DNA from: Pelagibacteraceae bacterium AG-349-O05
GTDB lineage: Bacteria; Pseudomonadota; Alphaproteobacteria; Pelagibacterales; Pelagibacteraceae
Direction of reading: 5' to 3'
Assembly: GCA_003281005.1 (NCBI GenBank)
Contig: QCDE01000001.1
Coordinates: 62,001 to 126,000, forward strand
DNA: 64,000 nucleotides
Within the stretch, counting starts at the first letter, position 1. Each line of letters opens with the position of its first letter. The position numbers and the translations under genes were made by a program. The notes beneath the pieces were generated by a model, which made no database searches, had not been told where the DNA came from, and saw only the letters and a list, made by a program, of their open reading frames with translations. This document shows, piece by piece, positions 25,713-34,979 of this stretch.

Positions 25713-26888
25713 TTATTCAATAATATTAAAATCAGATTTATATTTATCTTTAATTGATAAACCTAAACCTGGAATATTATCGTCTAAATTAATATAACCA
25801 TCTTTTGGTGCAGGATCGCCATCAAAGATATAATAAAAAAGTTCATTTCCTATTTCAACATCATGTACTGGAAAAAATTCAGAAATAGGACAATTAAAAT
25901 TAGACATCGTTAAATGATAATTATGCATTTGACCTGCGTGAGGAATAACGGGTACCTGATAAGCTTCGGCTAGTGCATTAATTTTTTGTGCAATAGTAAA
26001 CCCACCAACTCTATTATTGTCATATTGGATATAGCTTACAGCTTTTAAGTCTAACAATTGTTTAAAACCAAATAGATTAAATTCATGCTCACCACCAGAA
26101 ATGGGTATCATGTTCATATTATTTAATTCAGCATATCCGTTGATATCATCTGCAACAACTGGTTCCTCTAGCCATCTTGGATTAAACTTCATAAGTTTAG
26201 GAATTATTCTTTTTGTGTAATCTAAATTCCATCCCATGTAACATTCCATCATGAGATCAGTATTTTCGCCAATTACCTCTCTTACTGCAGCAGCAAGTTC
26301 TATATTTTTTTTTATACCATCAGGCCCATCTTTAGGACCCCAGCCAAACCTCATTTTAAACATTTTGAAACCTTGTTTAACGTAACTTTCAGCCTCTTTT
26401 TGAAGATCTTTTATTGGTTGACTGTAAAGTTTAGACGCATAAACAGGAATTTTTTCTTTAGTTCTCCCACCTAATAATTTGAAAACAGGTTTTTTAGTAA
26501 TTTTTCCCATAATATCCCACAGCGCAATATCGATTGCAGAAATTGCGACCATGCCAACTCCTCTTCGCCCCCATGCATGAGTTCTTCTATACATTTTTTC
26601 CCAAAGATTAGCATAATCAAAAGGATCTTCCCCAATTACCAAAGGTTTCAAATATGTATCAATGATTTTTTTAGTAACTTGTGGCGCTAAAGCTGCATTA
26701 CCAATCCCAATTATTCCGTCATCAGTTTCAATTTCACAAATTAACCATTCATGAAATCTAAAAGATCCCATAGCATCTGATTTTTCAAAAAGAATATCAG
26801 AAGCATTTGTACAAAAATTATTTTGAGGAGGAACAGTTTTACCATTCCACTGATAAACTTTAGTTTTAATATTTTTTATTTTAGTCAT
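25713..26888 (-). CDS. enolase-superfamily sugar-acid dehydratase, L-rhamnonate dehydratase-like
   Basis: A 391-aa enolase-superfamily enzyme. Metal-ligand segments are [15 protein letters not shown] and SGGEHE, and the general acid/base His lies in [10 protein letters not shown]. The [20 protein letters not shown] and HNYHLTM segments are those of L-rhamnonate dehydratase, which turns the aldonate into its 2-keto-3-deoxy form. The start overlaps the pdxA2-like stop as TAATG. An HpcH/HpaI aldolase that could cleave the product is 11 kb away at 14290. Another 6-deoxy or pentonic acid is a possible substrate. Confidence 0.88.
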   Translation of the reverse strand: MTKIKNIKTKVYQWNGKTVPPQNNFCTNASDILFEKSDAMGSFRFHEWLICEIETDDGIIGIGNAALAPQVTKKIIDTYLKPLVIGEDPFDYANLWEKMYRRTHAWGRRGVGMVAISAIDIALWDIMGKITKKPVFKLLGGRTKEKIPVYASKLYSQPIKDLQKEAESYVKQGFKMFKMRFGWGPKDGPDGIKKNIELAAAVREVIGENTDLMMECYMGWNLDYTKRIIPKLMKFNPRWLEEPVVADDINGYAELNNMNMIPISGGEHEFNLFGFKQLLDLKAVSYIQYDNNRVGGFTIAQKINALAEAYQVPVIPHAGQMHNYHLTMSNFNCPISEFFPVHDVEIGNELFYYIFDGDPAPKDGYINLDDNIPGLGLSIKDKYKSDFNIIE

Positions 26889-27883
26889 TATTTATTTTTA
26901 TTTTCAGCCATTGTTAATGCAATTTTGAATGAATTCAAAGTAGGTTCTAAATTTGCTTTATTTTGACCAGCTATATCAAAGGCAGTACCATGTGCAGGAG
27001 TGGTTATTGGTATAGGCAAACCTCCTTGAACAGTTACTCCTCTATCAAATCCAAACGCCTTTAGACCTGATTGCAAGGCATCATGATACATTCCAACAAT
27101 ACAATCATGATTTTTATTTTTATAAGCTGTTATAAACGACGTGTCACAAGGTAAAGGACCATCAGCATTTATTCCAAGTTTTTTAGCATCCTCAATTGCT
27201 GGGATAATTTCATCTTTTTCTTCAGTTCCAAATTCAGCATGCGGATTAAGAGCCTGAACTGCAACTCTAGGATTTTTTACTCCATTTAATTTCATAGCTT
27301 CATCAATAAGTTTTATAGGTAGTAGAATTCTATCTCTTTTTATTTGGCTTGGAACATCTTTAATTGGAATATGTGATGTAACTCTTGCTGTCCAAAAGTT
27401 ATCAATAACGTTGAATTCGCAAAAGAAATCTTTCACTTTTAATTTTTCAGCCATCAAATGAAGTTCATCTGAATATTTGTTCCCTCCTAAAACTAAACTT
27501 GTTTTATTAAACGGACCAAAGTTTATTGCGTGAATTTTATTTTCTTTCGCAAGTTCAAGTGCAAGGTTCAATGCAGATAATACACTTTCTCCTGATTCTT
27601 TTGAACATTCTGATAAATTATATTGATAATTTTTGCCTTGAGAAATATCTAAAAAAAACTTATTGTTCTTGTAAAAATTGATTTCTTCGAAACTATCAAC
27701 AAAATTTAATTGAGTTGATTTGCCAGAAATCTTATTTCCGCTTTCTAAAATATTTTTTTCACCAATTACAACTACATTTGCTTTTTTTGTAATATCTTCA
27801 TTTAGTAATTTAGATATTAGTTCTGGGCCGATACCAGAAGGATCACCTAGAAGGACAGCAATAATAATTTTTTTTTGAGACAT
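26888..27883 (-). CDS. pdxA2: PdxA2-type 4-phospho-threonate/erythronate dehydrogenase-like protein
   Basis: A 331-aa PdxA-family NAD-dependent dehydrogenase and decarboxylase. GDPSGIGPE is at the N-terminus, MYHDALQSG and HGTAFDIAG at the C-terminus, and metal-binding His are in place. PdxA itself works in vitamin B6 synthesis, whereas PdxA2 oxidises 4-phospho-D-threonate or -erythronate in sugar-acid breakdown. Placement with a sugar-acid dehydratase and a tricarboxylate-type importer argues for the catabolic role. The DUF1537 kinase that normally makes its phosphorylated substrate was not found in the window. Confidence 0.82.
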   Translation of the reverse strand: MSQKKIIIAVLLGDPSGIGPELISKLLNEDITKKANVVVIGEKNILESGNKISGKSTQLNFVDSFEEINFYKNNKFFLDISQGKNYQYNLSECSKESGESVLSALNLALELAKENKIHAINFGPFNKTSLVLGGNKYSDELHLMAEKLKVKDFFCEFNVIDNFWTARVTSHIPIKDVPSQIKRDRILLPIKLIDEAMKLNGVKNPRVAVQALNPHAEFGTEEKDEIIPAIEDAKKLGINADGPLPCDTSFITAYKNKNHDCIVGMYHDALQSGLKAFGFDRGVTVQGGLPIPITTPAHGTAFDIAGQNKANLEPTLNSFKIALTMAENKNK

Positions 27884-27952
27884 TTTTTTCTTTACGGTTT
27901 GTATCAGTCTATGTTTATATCTTCATTTATAAATTAACTAAAGAGGGAAATA

Positions 27953-28927
27953 ATGAAAAAAAGCTTTAAACTATTTTTAGCAGCTGCTTTTTTAGTAACT
28001 GAATTTTTTGTTGTAGCTCTTCCATTAATGATCACTTCAGCTAAAGCTGATGGTCATCCGATTCAAGCAATTACTCACGCTGGTTTTGGTGGTGGAACTG
28101 ACGTTACTACTAGAATGATGTTATTAAGAGCAAGAAGAGTTCTTAAGCAGGATATGCAATTAGTAAACAAAAAAGGTGGTGGTGGAGCAGCATCTATGGA
28201 TTATATGATGTCTTTACCAGCTGATGGAAACCATACTTTAACTTGGACAACAGGTCATGCTGTATCTATGGCTTTAGGTAAAACTAAAGTTAAGTTAAGC
28301 GATATGCAACCACTTGCAAGAGGAACTGACGATCCTCAATTATTTGTAGTTAATTGTAAAAACGATATCAAAGATGCTAAAAAATTTATTAGCACACAAA
28401 AATCAAAATCACTAAAATATGGAACTACTCATACTGGTGGTATTGATGATGTTAGTGCAATCGCATTTACAAAAAAAGGTGGATTAAAAGATCCAACTAT
28501 CGTTGCTTACAAAGGTGTTGCACCAATTAAAACTAACCTTATCAAAGGAGATATTGATGTAGGTGTTTTAAACTTGGGTGAAGCATTGACTGAAATTAAT
28601 GAAGGTAAACTTTGTGTTTCTGTTGTATTAGCAAACAATAGAATGGCTAAAATTGGAGACTCTCCAACAGCAAAAGAATTAGGTATACCTGTTTCTTTAT
28701 CTACTGTTAGAGGTTTCGTAACTAAAAAAGGTGCTCCAGCAGATAGAGTAAAACAATTAGAAGCTGGAATGATGAAAGCTATGAGCCACAACTACTATAA
28801 AAATTTCTTAACAGAAATTGGTCTTGATGAGACAAGTGTTGTAGGTGCAGATGAATGGGGTAAGCAAATGGAAGAAATGCTTACTGAGATGACTGCGCAG
28901 CTTAAAGCTTTAGGTTACATTAACTAA
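27953..28927 (+). CDS. tctC: tripartite tricarboxylate transporter binding protein (TctC)
   Basis: A 324-aa periplasmic receptor of the Bug/TctC family. The signal peptide ends SAKADG near residue 34. ITHAGFGGGTDVTTRMM forms the first ligand loop, and GTTHTGGIDDVSA the second. These receptors bind carboxylates such as citrate or sugar acids and feed the TctBA permease. A GAGGGAA ribosome site precedes the start. It diverges from pdxA2 over 69 bp. The stop is followed closely by an intrinsic terminator lying within the first codons of tctB. Confidence 0.9.
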   Translation: MKKSFKLFLAAAFLVTEFFVVALPLMITSAKADGHPIQAITHAGFGGGTDVTTRMMLLRARRVLKQDMQLVNKKGGGGAASMDYMMSLPADGNHTLTWTTGHAVSMALGKTKVKLSDMQPLARGTDDPQLFVVNCKNDIKDAKKFISTQKSKSLKYGTTHTGGIDDVSAIAFTKKGGLKDPTIVAYKGVAPIKTNLIKGDIDVGVLNLGEALTEINEGKLCVSVVLANNRMAKIGDSPTAKELGIPVSLSTVRGFVTKKGAPADRVKQLEAGMMKAMSHNYYKNFLTEIGLDETSVVGADEWGKQMEEMLTEMTAQLKALGYIN

Positions 28928-28950
28928 TCTAGTTAAAAGTACATTTGAAT

Positions 28951-29457
28951 ATGAAAAATGTACAAAAACAAAAAAGGGCAAACAAAAGTTTGCCCTTTTT
29001 TTTTAGAGACGAATTTAGAGTTTCTCTTGCAATTATTTTAGTATCTGTAGCATTATTAATCACAACTTTTACTTTTGATATTGTTCCTCCTATTTTAAAT
29101 AGAGGAATACAGCCAGCAACATTTCCAAAAGCACTCTTGGTTTTAATAATAGTAATGACATTGTTAATCTATTATTTGGCAACTAAAAATCCTTGGAAAG
29201 TTGAAAAAAAATTACCAAGATCATTTTTTCTAACTTTGTCAAGTTTTATTATTTTTGTAGTAGTTTCTAAAACACTTGATTTCTTTTTAGCAATCTCAGC
29301 TTTGTCTATTTTTGTTTCTTATTGTTGGGGAGAAAAAAGATTATTTTATTTATTATTGGTTGGAATTATTTTTCCAATTATTGTCTTTATTTTTTTTGAA
29401 ACAATTTTAGGTTTAAGATTTCCCCCAGGAATAATTACCAACATTTACTACAGCTAG
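28951..29457 (+). CDS. tctB: tripartite tricarboxylate transporter small permease (TctB)
   Basis: A 168-aa small membrane subunit with about four hydrophobic helices. The first helix is preceded by FFFRDEFRVSLA, as is usual for TctB. I take the ATG at 28951; a TTG two codons earlier (28945) is possible. No Met exists further downstream before the first helix. The codons for residues 8-18 therefore coincide with a strong terminator (28971-29004), which should limit how much mRNA reaches tctB and tctA. The stop directly abuts the tctA start codon. Confidence 0.88.
   Translation: MKNVQKQKRANKSLPFFFRDEFRVSLAIILVSVALLITTFTFDIVPPILNRGIQPATFPKALLVLIIVMTLLIYYLATKNPWKVEKKLPRSFFLTLSSFIIFVVVSKTLDFFLAISALSIFVSYCWGEKRLFYLLLVGIIFPIIVFIFFETILGLRFPPGIITNIYYS
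28971..29004 (+). terminator. intrinsic terminator inside the 5' end of tctB
   Basis: Arms 28971-28983 and 28988-29000 pair perfectly over 13 bp (GGGCAAAC core with flanking A/T pairs), with loop AAAA and nine T ending at 29004. By structure this is one of the best terminators in the window. It lies 20 to 55 bases into the tctB reading frame, so transcription past tctC is probably attenuated here. Confidence 0.9.
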
Positions 29458-30939
29458 ATGGATAATTTACTTTTAATGTTAGCACCTCTTTTTAGTTCTA
29501 AACTATTATTAGTTTTATTTTTTGGAACTTTATTTGGTTTAATATTAGGTGTGTTGCCTGGGTTAGGACCAACAACAGGAGGAGCATTGATCTTACCTTT
29601 CACAATGACTCTAGATCCATTATCTGCAATTGTTTTATTAACTTCTATTTATTGTGCAGGAACCTATGGTGGTGCAATAACTGCTGTACTTATTAATACA
29701 CCAGGGACCCCAGCAGCTGCAGCCACTTGTTTAGATGGCTATCCTTTAGCACAAAAAGGCGAAGCTGGAAGAGCTTTAGGTATGGCAACAGTCTCAAGTA
29801 CTGTTGGAGGTATTTTTAGTGTCGTTATATTAGTTTTCTTTGCTCCTATACTAGCGCAACTTGCTTATGAGTTTGGTCAGCCAGAATATTTTGCATTAGC
29901 AATATTTGGTTTAACGATGCTTGCTTCAATAGGTGAAGGTAGTCCAATAAAAAACTTAATCGCAGGTGCATTTGGAATATTGATTTCTACAGTTGGAAAA
30001 GATTTTATGACTTCAATCGACCGTTTTACTTTTGGGATCAATGAGTTAACTGAAGGAATAGGATTTATACCAGTAGTGGTTGGACTTTTCGCGATGAGTG
30101 AAATGTTAACTCAATCGACTTTAATCAATCAAGTGTTTAACAGAATAGCTTTAAAAGCAATTAAGCTTCCTAGCAAAGATGATTATAAGAAAACTTGGAA
30201 AACAATACTACGATCAAGTGGGATTGGATCATTTATTGGAGTTCTTCCTGCAGAAGGTGGAACTGTTGCGTCTTTAATTGGTTATTCTGAAGCAAAGAGA
30301 TTTTCAAAAAATCCAGAAGAATTTGGAAAAGGATCTATTGAAGGCATTGCTGGTGCCGAGGCTGCAAATAACGCAGCAACAGGTGGTGCGATGGTTCCAA
30401 CTTTAGCGCTAGGTATTCCGGGTAGCGCAACAACAGCGGTTATACTTACGGGATTGATTATTCATGGTGTTAGACCTGGACCAGATTTGTTTAGAGAGCA
30501 GCCAGATTTCTTATATGGAATTTTTGGCGCCATGCTAATAGCTAATATCCTTTTTTTTATTTTTGGATTTTTTGGAGCAAAAATATTTGCAAGAATTACT
30601 TTAGTACCTAATAAAATTTTATGGCCAATGATATTTGCAGTTTCAGTATGTGGAACTTATTCTTTAAATCAATCCATAATAGATGTTTGGATAATGTTAT
30701 TTTTTGGAGTGTTAGGTTTCTTTATGAGAAGATACGGCTTTTCAGTAGTACCAGTTATTATTGGATTAATTTTGGGTGAGTTAGTTGAAGGAACTTTAAG
30801 ACAATCTCTAGTTATATTTGATGGTAATTGGCTGATGTTTTTCACAAGACCAATTGCTTTAACATTCTTTATTTTGTCTTTAATTGCTTTGGCTTTTCCT
30901 TTAATAAGATCGAGGAAAATAAAAAAAAATAATGATTAA
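29458..30939 (+). CDS. tctA: tripartite tricarboxylate transporter large permease (TctA)
   Basis: A 493-aa polytopic protein of the TctA family. LGVLPGLGPTTGGA near the N-terminus, NTPGTPAAAATCLDGYPLA and ALGIPGSATTAV are the family blocks. It moves a carboxylate delivered by TctC, driven by an ion gradient. The start codon follows the tctB stop immediately, and the last 8 bases overlap the following SDR gene. That overlap ties uptake to an oxidoreductase and a kinase downstream. Confidence 0.94.
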   Translation: MDNLLLMLAPLFSSKLLLVLFFGTLFGLILGVLPGLGPTTGGALILPFTMTLDPLSAIVLLTSIYCAGTYGGAITAVLINTPGTPAAAATCLDGYPLAQKGEAGRALGMATVSSTVGGIFSVVILVFFAPILAQLAYEFGQPEYFALAIFGLTMLASIGEGSPIKNLIAGAFGILISTVGKDFMTSIDRFTFGINELTEGIGFIPVVVGLFAMSEMLTQSTLINQVFNRIALKAIKLPSKDDYKKTWKTILRSSGIGSFIGVLPAEGGTVASLIGYSEAKRFSKNPEEFGKGSIEGIAGAEAANNAATGGAMVPTLALGIPGSATTAVILTGLIIHGVRPGPDLFREQPDFLYGIFGAMLIANILFFIFGFFGAKIFARITLVPNKILWPMIFAVSVCGTYSLNQSIIDVWIMLFFGVLGFFMRRYGFSVVPVIIGLILGELVEGTLRQSLVIFDGNWLMFFTRPIALTFFILSLIALAFPLIRSRKIKKNND

Positions 30940-31681
30940 GTACGATTTAAATGATCGAGTGGCAGTTGTTACTGGTGGAGCCCAGGGTTTTGGTTTAGCA
31001 ATAACTGAAAGATTTATTGAAGCAGGAGCTAAAGTAATAATTTGGGATATTGATGATAATGCTGCTAAAGAAGCTATTGATAAAGTTAAATCAGAAAACC
31101 TAAGTCATCAGGTAGTAGACGTAACTAATTTTGAAATAGTAAATAAAAATTTAGGAGAAGTAGAGAAAAAATATGGAAAAATAGATATTTTTGTCAATAA
31201 CGCAGGTATTGCAGGTATGAATACTACTGTCGCTGAATATCCATTAGATGAATGGAAAAAAGTAATGAACTTAAATTTAAATTCAGTTTTCTATTGTTGT
31301 AAAGCAGTTGTTCCGTTCATGTTAAAAAATGACTACGGTAGAATAGTAAACATTGCATCTATTGCAGGAAAAGAGGGCAATCCTAATGCGAGTGCATATA
31401 GCACTTCTAAGGCTGGCGTTATCGGTTTAACAAAATCTCTAGGTAAAGAGCTAGCGCAAAAAAATATAGCTGTAAATTGTGTAACTCCAGCAGCAGCTAA
31501 AACAAGAATTTTTGATCAAATGACTGAAGAACATATAAATTATATGTTATCAAAAATTCCAAGAAATAAATTTGCAAAAGTTGAAGAATTAGCTTCATTA
31601 GTAACTTGGTTAGCAAGTGAAGAAAATTCATTTTCGACAGCTGCAGTTTTTGATTTAAGTGGTGGAAGAGCTACATATTAG
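30932..31681 (+). CDS. short-chain dehydrogenase/reductase (FabG-like)
   Basis: A 249-aa classical SDR. The cofactor loop is GGAQGFG, followed by the Asp-containing VIIWDID that favours NAD, NNAG, and the catalytic Ser (NIASIAG) and YSTSKAG. It overlaps tctA by 8 bp and is followed 2 bp later by a ROK-family kinase, so it sits in the carboxylate-uptake operon. A sugar or sugar-acid dehydrogenase role is likelier than fatty-acid FabG in this context. Confidence 0.86.
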   Translation: MIKYDLNDRVAVVTGGAQGFGLAITERFIEAGAKVIIWDIDDNAAKEAIDKVKSENLSHQVVDVTNFEIVNKNLGEVEKKYGKIDIFVNNAGIAGMNTTVAEYPLDEWKKVMNLNLNSVFYCCKAVVPFMLKNDYGRIVNIASIAGKEGNPNASAYSTSKAGVIGLTKSLGKELAQKNIAVNCVTPAAAKTRIFDQMTEEHINYMLSKIPRNKFAKVEELASLVTWLASEENSFSTAAVFDLSGGRATY

Positions 31682-31683
31682 TT

Positions 31684-32586
31684 ATGCAAGTAGGTATTGA
31701 TGTGGGTGCAACAAAAATTGAGAGTGTTGTACTTGAAGAGAATGGGAACGAAAAACATAGATCAAGAATATCGTGTCCAAAGGAGTACACTCAAATTGTA
31801 ACTGCGATAAGAGATATCCATAGAAAATTAGAACAAGAGTTTAAACAAGAACTGCCGATTGGTGTTTGTCATCCTGGAGTTCATTCTCCTCAAACTGGAT
31901 TAGTAAAAAATGCTCCAAATATAACTTGGTTAGAAAAAAAACCATTTCAAAGTGATCTACGTAAAGCTCTTGGAAAAGAAGTGTTTTGTGAAAATGATGC
32001 AAATTGTTTTGCTTTATCTGAAGCAATAGATGGAGCTGGTACACATTATAAAATTGTTTACGGAATTATATTAGGCTCAGGAGTTGGTGGTGGTTTGGTA
32101 ATAGATAAAAAAATTATTACAGGCTCAAATGGAGTAGCAGGGGAATGGGGACATAACCAAATTCCATATTTTGCAGCTAAGAAAGAAAATTTTGACTCAA
32201 GCAATGCTAGAGAAGCAGAAATTGAAAGTTTTTTATCTGGATTAAGTTTAGCAAAAAGATTTAAGAAACTTTATGGAAAAAATTTAAAAACAAATGAAAT
32301 TTTTGAATTAAATAGAAAACATGATTTAGATGCTGAAAGATTTATTGATGATTTTAAAGTAAATTTAGCAATGTCTCTTTCGAGTATTATAAATATTTTA
32401 GATCCTGATGCTTTTATATTTGGAGGAGGAGTTTCAAACGAAATTGATTTTTTGCATGAAATAGATTCATTGGTTAGAAAATTTGTTATTGGAAGAGAGT
32501 ATGAGGGTGTTTTTTTAAAACCCAGATACGGAGACGCTAGTGGAGTTAGAGGCGCTGCTAGATTAGGTAGAAGCGCGACATATTAG
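31684..32586 (+). CDS. ROK-family sugar kinase lacking the zinc-binding cysteines
   Basis: A 300-aa ROK protein. IDVGATKIESVV is the N-terminal phosphate-binding motif, ENDANCFALSEA includes the catalytic Asp, and GIILGSGVGGG and the GEWGHN segment follow. Most ROK sugar kinases then carry a C-x-C-G-x2-G-C zinc site. Here the corresponding stretch (SSNAREAEIESFLSG) contains no Cys. It may phosphorylate fructose, N-acetyl sugars or a keto sugar. It ends the tctCBA-SDR operon, and the 191-bp gap that follows separates it from the CUT1 importer. Confidence 0.87.
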   Translation: MQVGIDVGATKIESVVLEENGNEKHRSRISCPKEYTQIVTAIRDIHRKLEQEFKQELPIGVCHPGVHSPQTGLVKNAPNITWLEKKPFQSDLRKALGKEVFCENDANCFALSEAIDGAGTHYKIVYGIILGSGVGGGLVIDKKIITGSNGVAGEWGHNQIPYFAAKKENFDSSNAREAEIESFLSGLSLAKRFKKLYGKNLKTNEIFELNRKHDLDAERFIDDFKVNLAMSLSSIINILDPDAFIFGGGVSNEIDFLHEIDSLVRKFVIGREYEGVFLKPRYGDASGVRGAARLGRSATY

Positions 32587-32777
32587 AACTTCAACTTCAA
32601 GTAGAAACAAAAAAAATAAATTTTTTTTTTATTTAAAAAAATATTGATAAATAAGGAAAAAAATCCATTACAACTTTTAGTAGTATAATGTTTTTTTAGT
32701 TATCAATTGGGATTTATTCTACTTATAGTTTCGTTTTTAAAAAAATAGTTAACTAAATAAAAAGAGGAAGAGAAGAT

Positions 32778-34034
32778 ATGAAAAAACTAATGATCGCTTT
32801 AATTACATTAGCGTTCACATCTACTTCATCAATTGCAGGACCTAAGATAGAGGTATTGCACTGGTGGACGTCTGGTGGTGAAGCTGCTGCACTTAAAGTT
32901 TTAAAAGATGATTTCGCTGCAAACGGTGGTGAATGGATGGACATGCCTGTAACAGGTGGTGGTGGAGACGCTGCTAACGTTGCATTAAAAGCAAGAATCG
33001 TTGCTGGAGATCCTCCATCTGCATCTCAAATTAAAGGACCTACAATTCAAGAGTATGACCAAGAAGGTGTTGTAGCTCCATACAATATTGATGCAATAGC
33101 TCAATCTGAAGGTTGGGATAAACTTTTAGATCCAATGATTGCTGCTGTACATAAATGTGAAAATAACAGTGGACCTTATTGTGCTGCTCCAGTAAACATT
33201 CACAGAATTGACTGGATGTGGGCAAACAAAGCTGTATTTGATGCAAACGGTATTTCAGTTCCAACTACTTGGGATGAGTTAAATGCTGCTGCTGAAAAAT
33301 TACAAGCTGCTGGAATAATTCCGTTTGCACATGGTGGTCAAGCTTGGCAAGATGCTACAGTATTTGAAGCAGTTGCTATGGGTATTGGAGGAAATAACTA
33401 TTACAAAAATTGTTATGTAGATCTTAAAGAAAGCTGTTTAAGAAGTGAAACTACAGTTAAAGTTTTTGATCAAATGAGAAAACTACAAGGGTTTACTGAT
33501 GAAGGTAGCCCAGGAAGAGACTGGAACGTTGCTACTGGTATGGTTATTGAAGGAAAAGCTGGTTTCCAAATTATGGGTGACTGGGCAAAAGGTGAATTTA
33601 CAGCTGCTGGAAAAGTTCCAGGTGTAGATTACTACTGTTCTCCTACCCCTTCAAATAATGGATACTTATACAATGTAGATAGCTTCATATTCTACAAAAC
33701 TAGCGATCCAGAAAAACAAGAAGGTCAAAAACTATTAGCGAAACTAATGATGGGTAAAAACTTCCAAAAAGTATTTAATCTATACAAAGGTTCAATCCCA
33801 GCTAGACTAGATGTTCCGATGGATGAGTTTGATAAATGCGCAAAAACTTCTAACTCTGATATTAAAACAGCAGGTGCTAGTGGTGGATTAGTTCCAAGTT
33901 TTGCTCATGGTATGGCTCAAGGAAATACTATGAAAGCTGCACTACAAGATATTATTACAGAACACTTCAATTCTGACATGTCTTCAGTAGATGCTGCTAA
34001 TGCTTTAGCTGACTCAGTTTTAGCAAATATGTAG
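32778..34034 (+). CDS. CUT1 ABC transporter sugar-binding protein (glucose/mannose type)
   Basis: A 418-aa periplasmic binding protein of the extracellular solute-binding family 1. The signal peptide ends SSIAG near residue 20. The mature start EVLHWWTSGGEAAALK matches glucose/mannose-binding proteins of the GtsA type. It has several Cys pairs, for instance HKCENNSGPYC, which could form disulfides. The 191-bp upstream region holds a TATAAT-like box at 32684 without a clear -35. A good terminator (34047-34080) separates it from the permeases. It begins the operon for the oxidative sugar pathway. Confidence 0.93.
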   Translation: MKKLMIALITLAFTSTSSIAGPKIEVLHWWTSGGEAAALKVLKDDFAANGGEWMDMPVTGGGGDAANVALKARIVAGDPPSASQIKGPTIQEYDQEGVVAPYNIDAIAQSEGWDKLLDPMIAAVHKCENNSGPYCAAPVNIHRIDWMWANKAVFDANGISVPTTWDELNAAAEKLQAAGIIPFAHGGQAWQDATVFEAVAMGIGGNNYYKNCYVDLKESCLRSETTVKVFDQMRKLQGFTDEGSPGRDWNVATGMVIEGKAGFQIMGDWAKGEFTAAGKVPGVDYYCSPTPSNNGYLYNVDSFIFYKTSDPEKQEGQKLLAKLMMGKNFQKVFNLYKGSIPARLDVPMDEFDKCAKTSNSDIKTAGASGGLVPSFAHGMAQGNTMKAALQDIITEHFNSDMSSVDAANALADSVLANM

Positions 34035-34046
34035 TTCATTAAAATT

Positions 34047-34080
34047 AAAAGGCCACTTTTTATAAAGTGGCCTTTTTTTT
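34047..34080 (+). terminator. intrinsic terminator after the CUT1 binding-protein gene
   Basis: GGCCACTTT (34051-34059) and AAAGTGGCC (34064-34072) form a 9-bp stem with a four-base loop, flanked by A-run and eight T. It sits 13 bases after the binding-protein stop and about 24 bases before the first permease start. Confidence 0.93.
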
Positions 34081-34103
34081 AAATCTAAATAAAAATATTT
34101 ATA

Positions 34104-34979
34104 ATGTTCAAGTGGTTAGAAAAAAATTTGCCTAAAATTGTAATGGCTCCAGCTGTAGGTTTAATTGGTTGGTTTGTTTATGGATTTGTACTTTGGACTT
34201 TATACATATCATTTACTAATTCAAAAATACTTCCTAAATATGAATTATGGGGTTTTGGGCAGTATTCAAAATTATGGGCATCGAGAAAATGGCTTATTTC
34301 AGTAGATAACCTTCTGATATTTACTGCATTGTTTTTAATATTCTGTATTGTGATTGGTATACTTCTTGCCATATTCCTAGACCAAAAAATCAGAGCTGAG
34401 GGTTTACTGAGAACGATTTACCTATACCCAATGGCACTTTCATTTATTGTTACTGGAACTGCTTGGAAATGGATATTAAATCCAACATTAGGAATTCAAA
34501 AATTAGTGGTAGATTGGGGTTTTGAAAACTTTACATTTGATTGGCTGGTTAATAGAGAAATGGCAATTTATACAATAGTAATTGCAGGTGTTTGGCAATC
34601 TGCAGGCTTTGTAATGGCACTATTTTTGGCAGGACTAAGATCTGTTGAGGATGAAATTGTTAAAGCAGCAAAAATTGATGGTGCTAGTTTATTTATGGTC
34701 TATTGGAAAATTTTACTTCCAATGATGAGGCCAGTATTTTTCACTAGTTTTGTGATTCTAGTTCATATTTCCATAAAAAGTTATGATTTAATTGTTGCTT
34801 TAACTCAAGGTGGTCCAGGAATATCAACAACTATGCCAGCATTATACATGACACAAACCGCATTCCATAAGAGTCAAGTTGGATTATCTGCTGCGAGTGC
34901 AATGATGATGTTTATGGCTGTAGCAGCAGTTATAATTCCATATTTGTATTCTGAGTTAAGGAGAGAAAATGCAAGATAG
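34104..34979 (+). CDS. CUT1 ABC sugar transporter permease 1
   Basis: A 291-aa inner-membrane permease with about six helices. The EAA loop that contacts the ATPase is visible as EDEIVKAAKIDGAS followed by LPMMRP. It starts just after the terminator that follows the binding-protein gene, and its last 11 bases overlap the second permease gene. By order and length it corresponds to the MalF/GtsB position. Confidence 0.94.
   Translation: MFKWLEKNLPKIVMAPAVGLIGWFVYGFVLWTLYISFTNSKILPKYELWGFGQYSKLWASRKWLISVDNLLIFTALFLIFCIVIGILLAIFLDQKIRAEGLLRTIYLYPMALSFIVTGTAWKWILNPTLGIQKLVVDWGFENFTFDWLVNREMAIYTIVIAGVWQSAGFVMALFLAGLRSVEDEIVKAAKIDGASLFMVYWKILLPMMRPVFFTSFVILVHISIKSYDLIVALTQGGPGISTTMPALYMTQTAFHKSQVGLSAASAMMMFMAVAAVIIPYLYSELRRENAR

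Noticed and set aside
32587-32777. Promoter for the CUT1 operon
   Set aside because: A TATAAT-like box at 32684 is visible, but no acceptable -35 lies 16-18 bases upstream; in DNA this AT-rich it is not enough to call.
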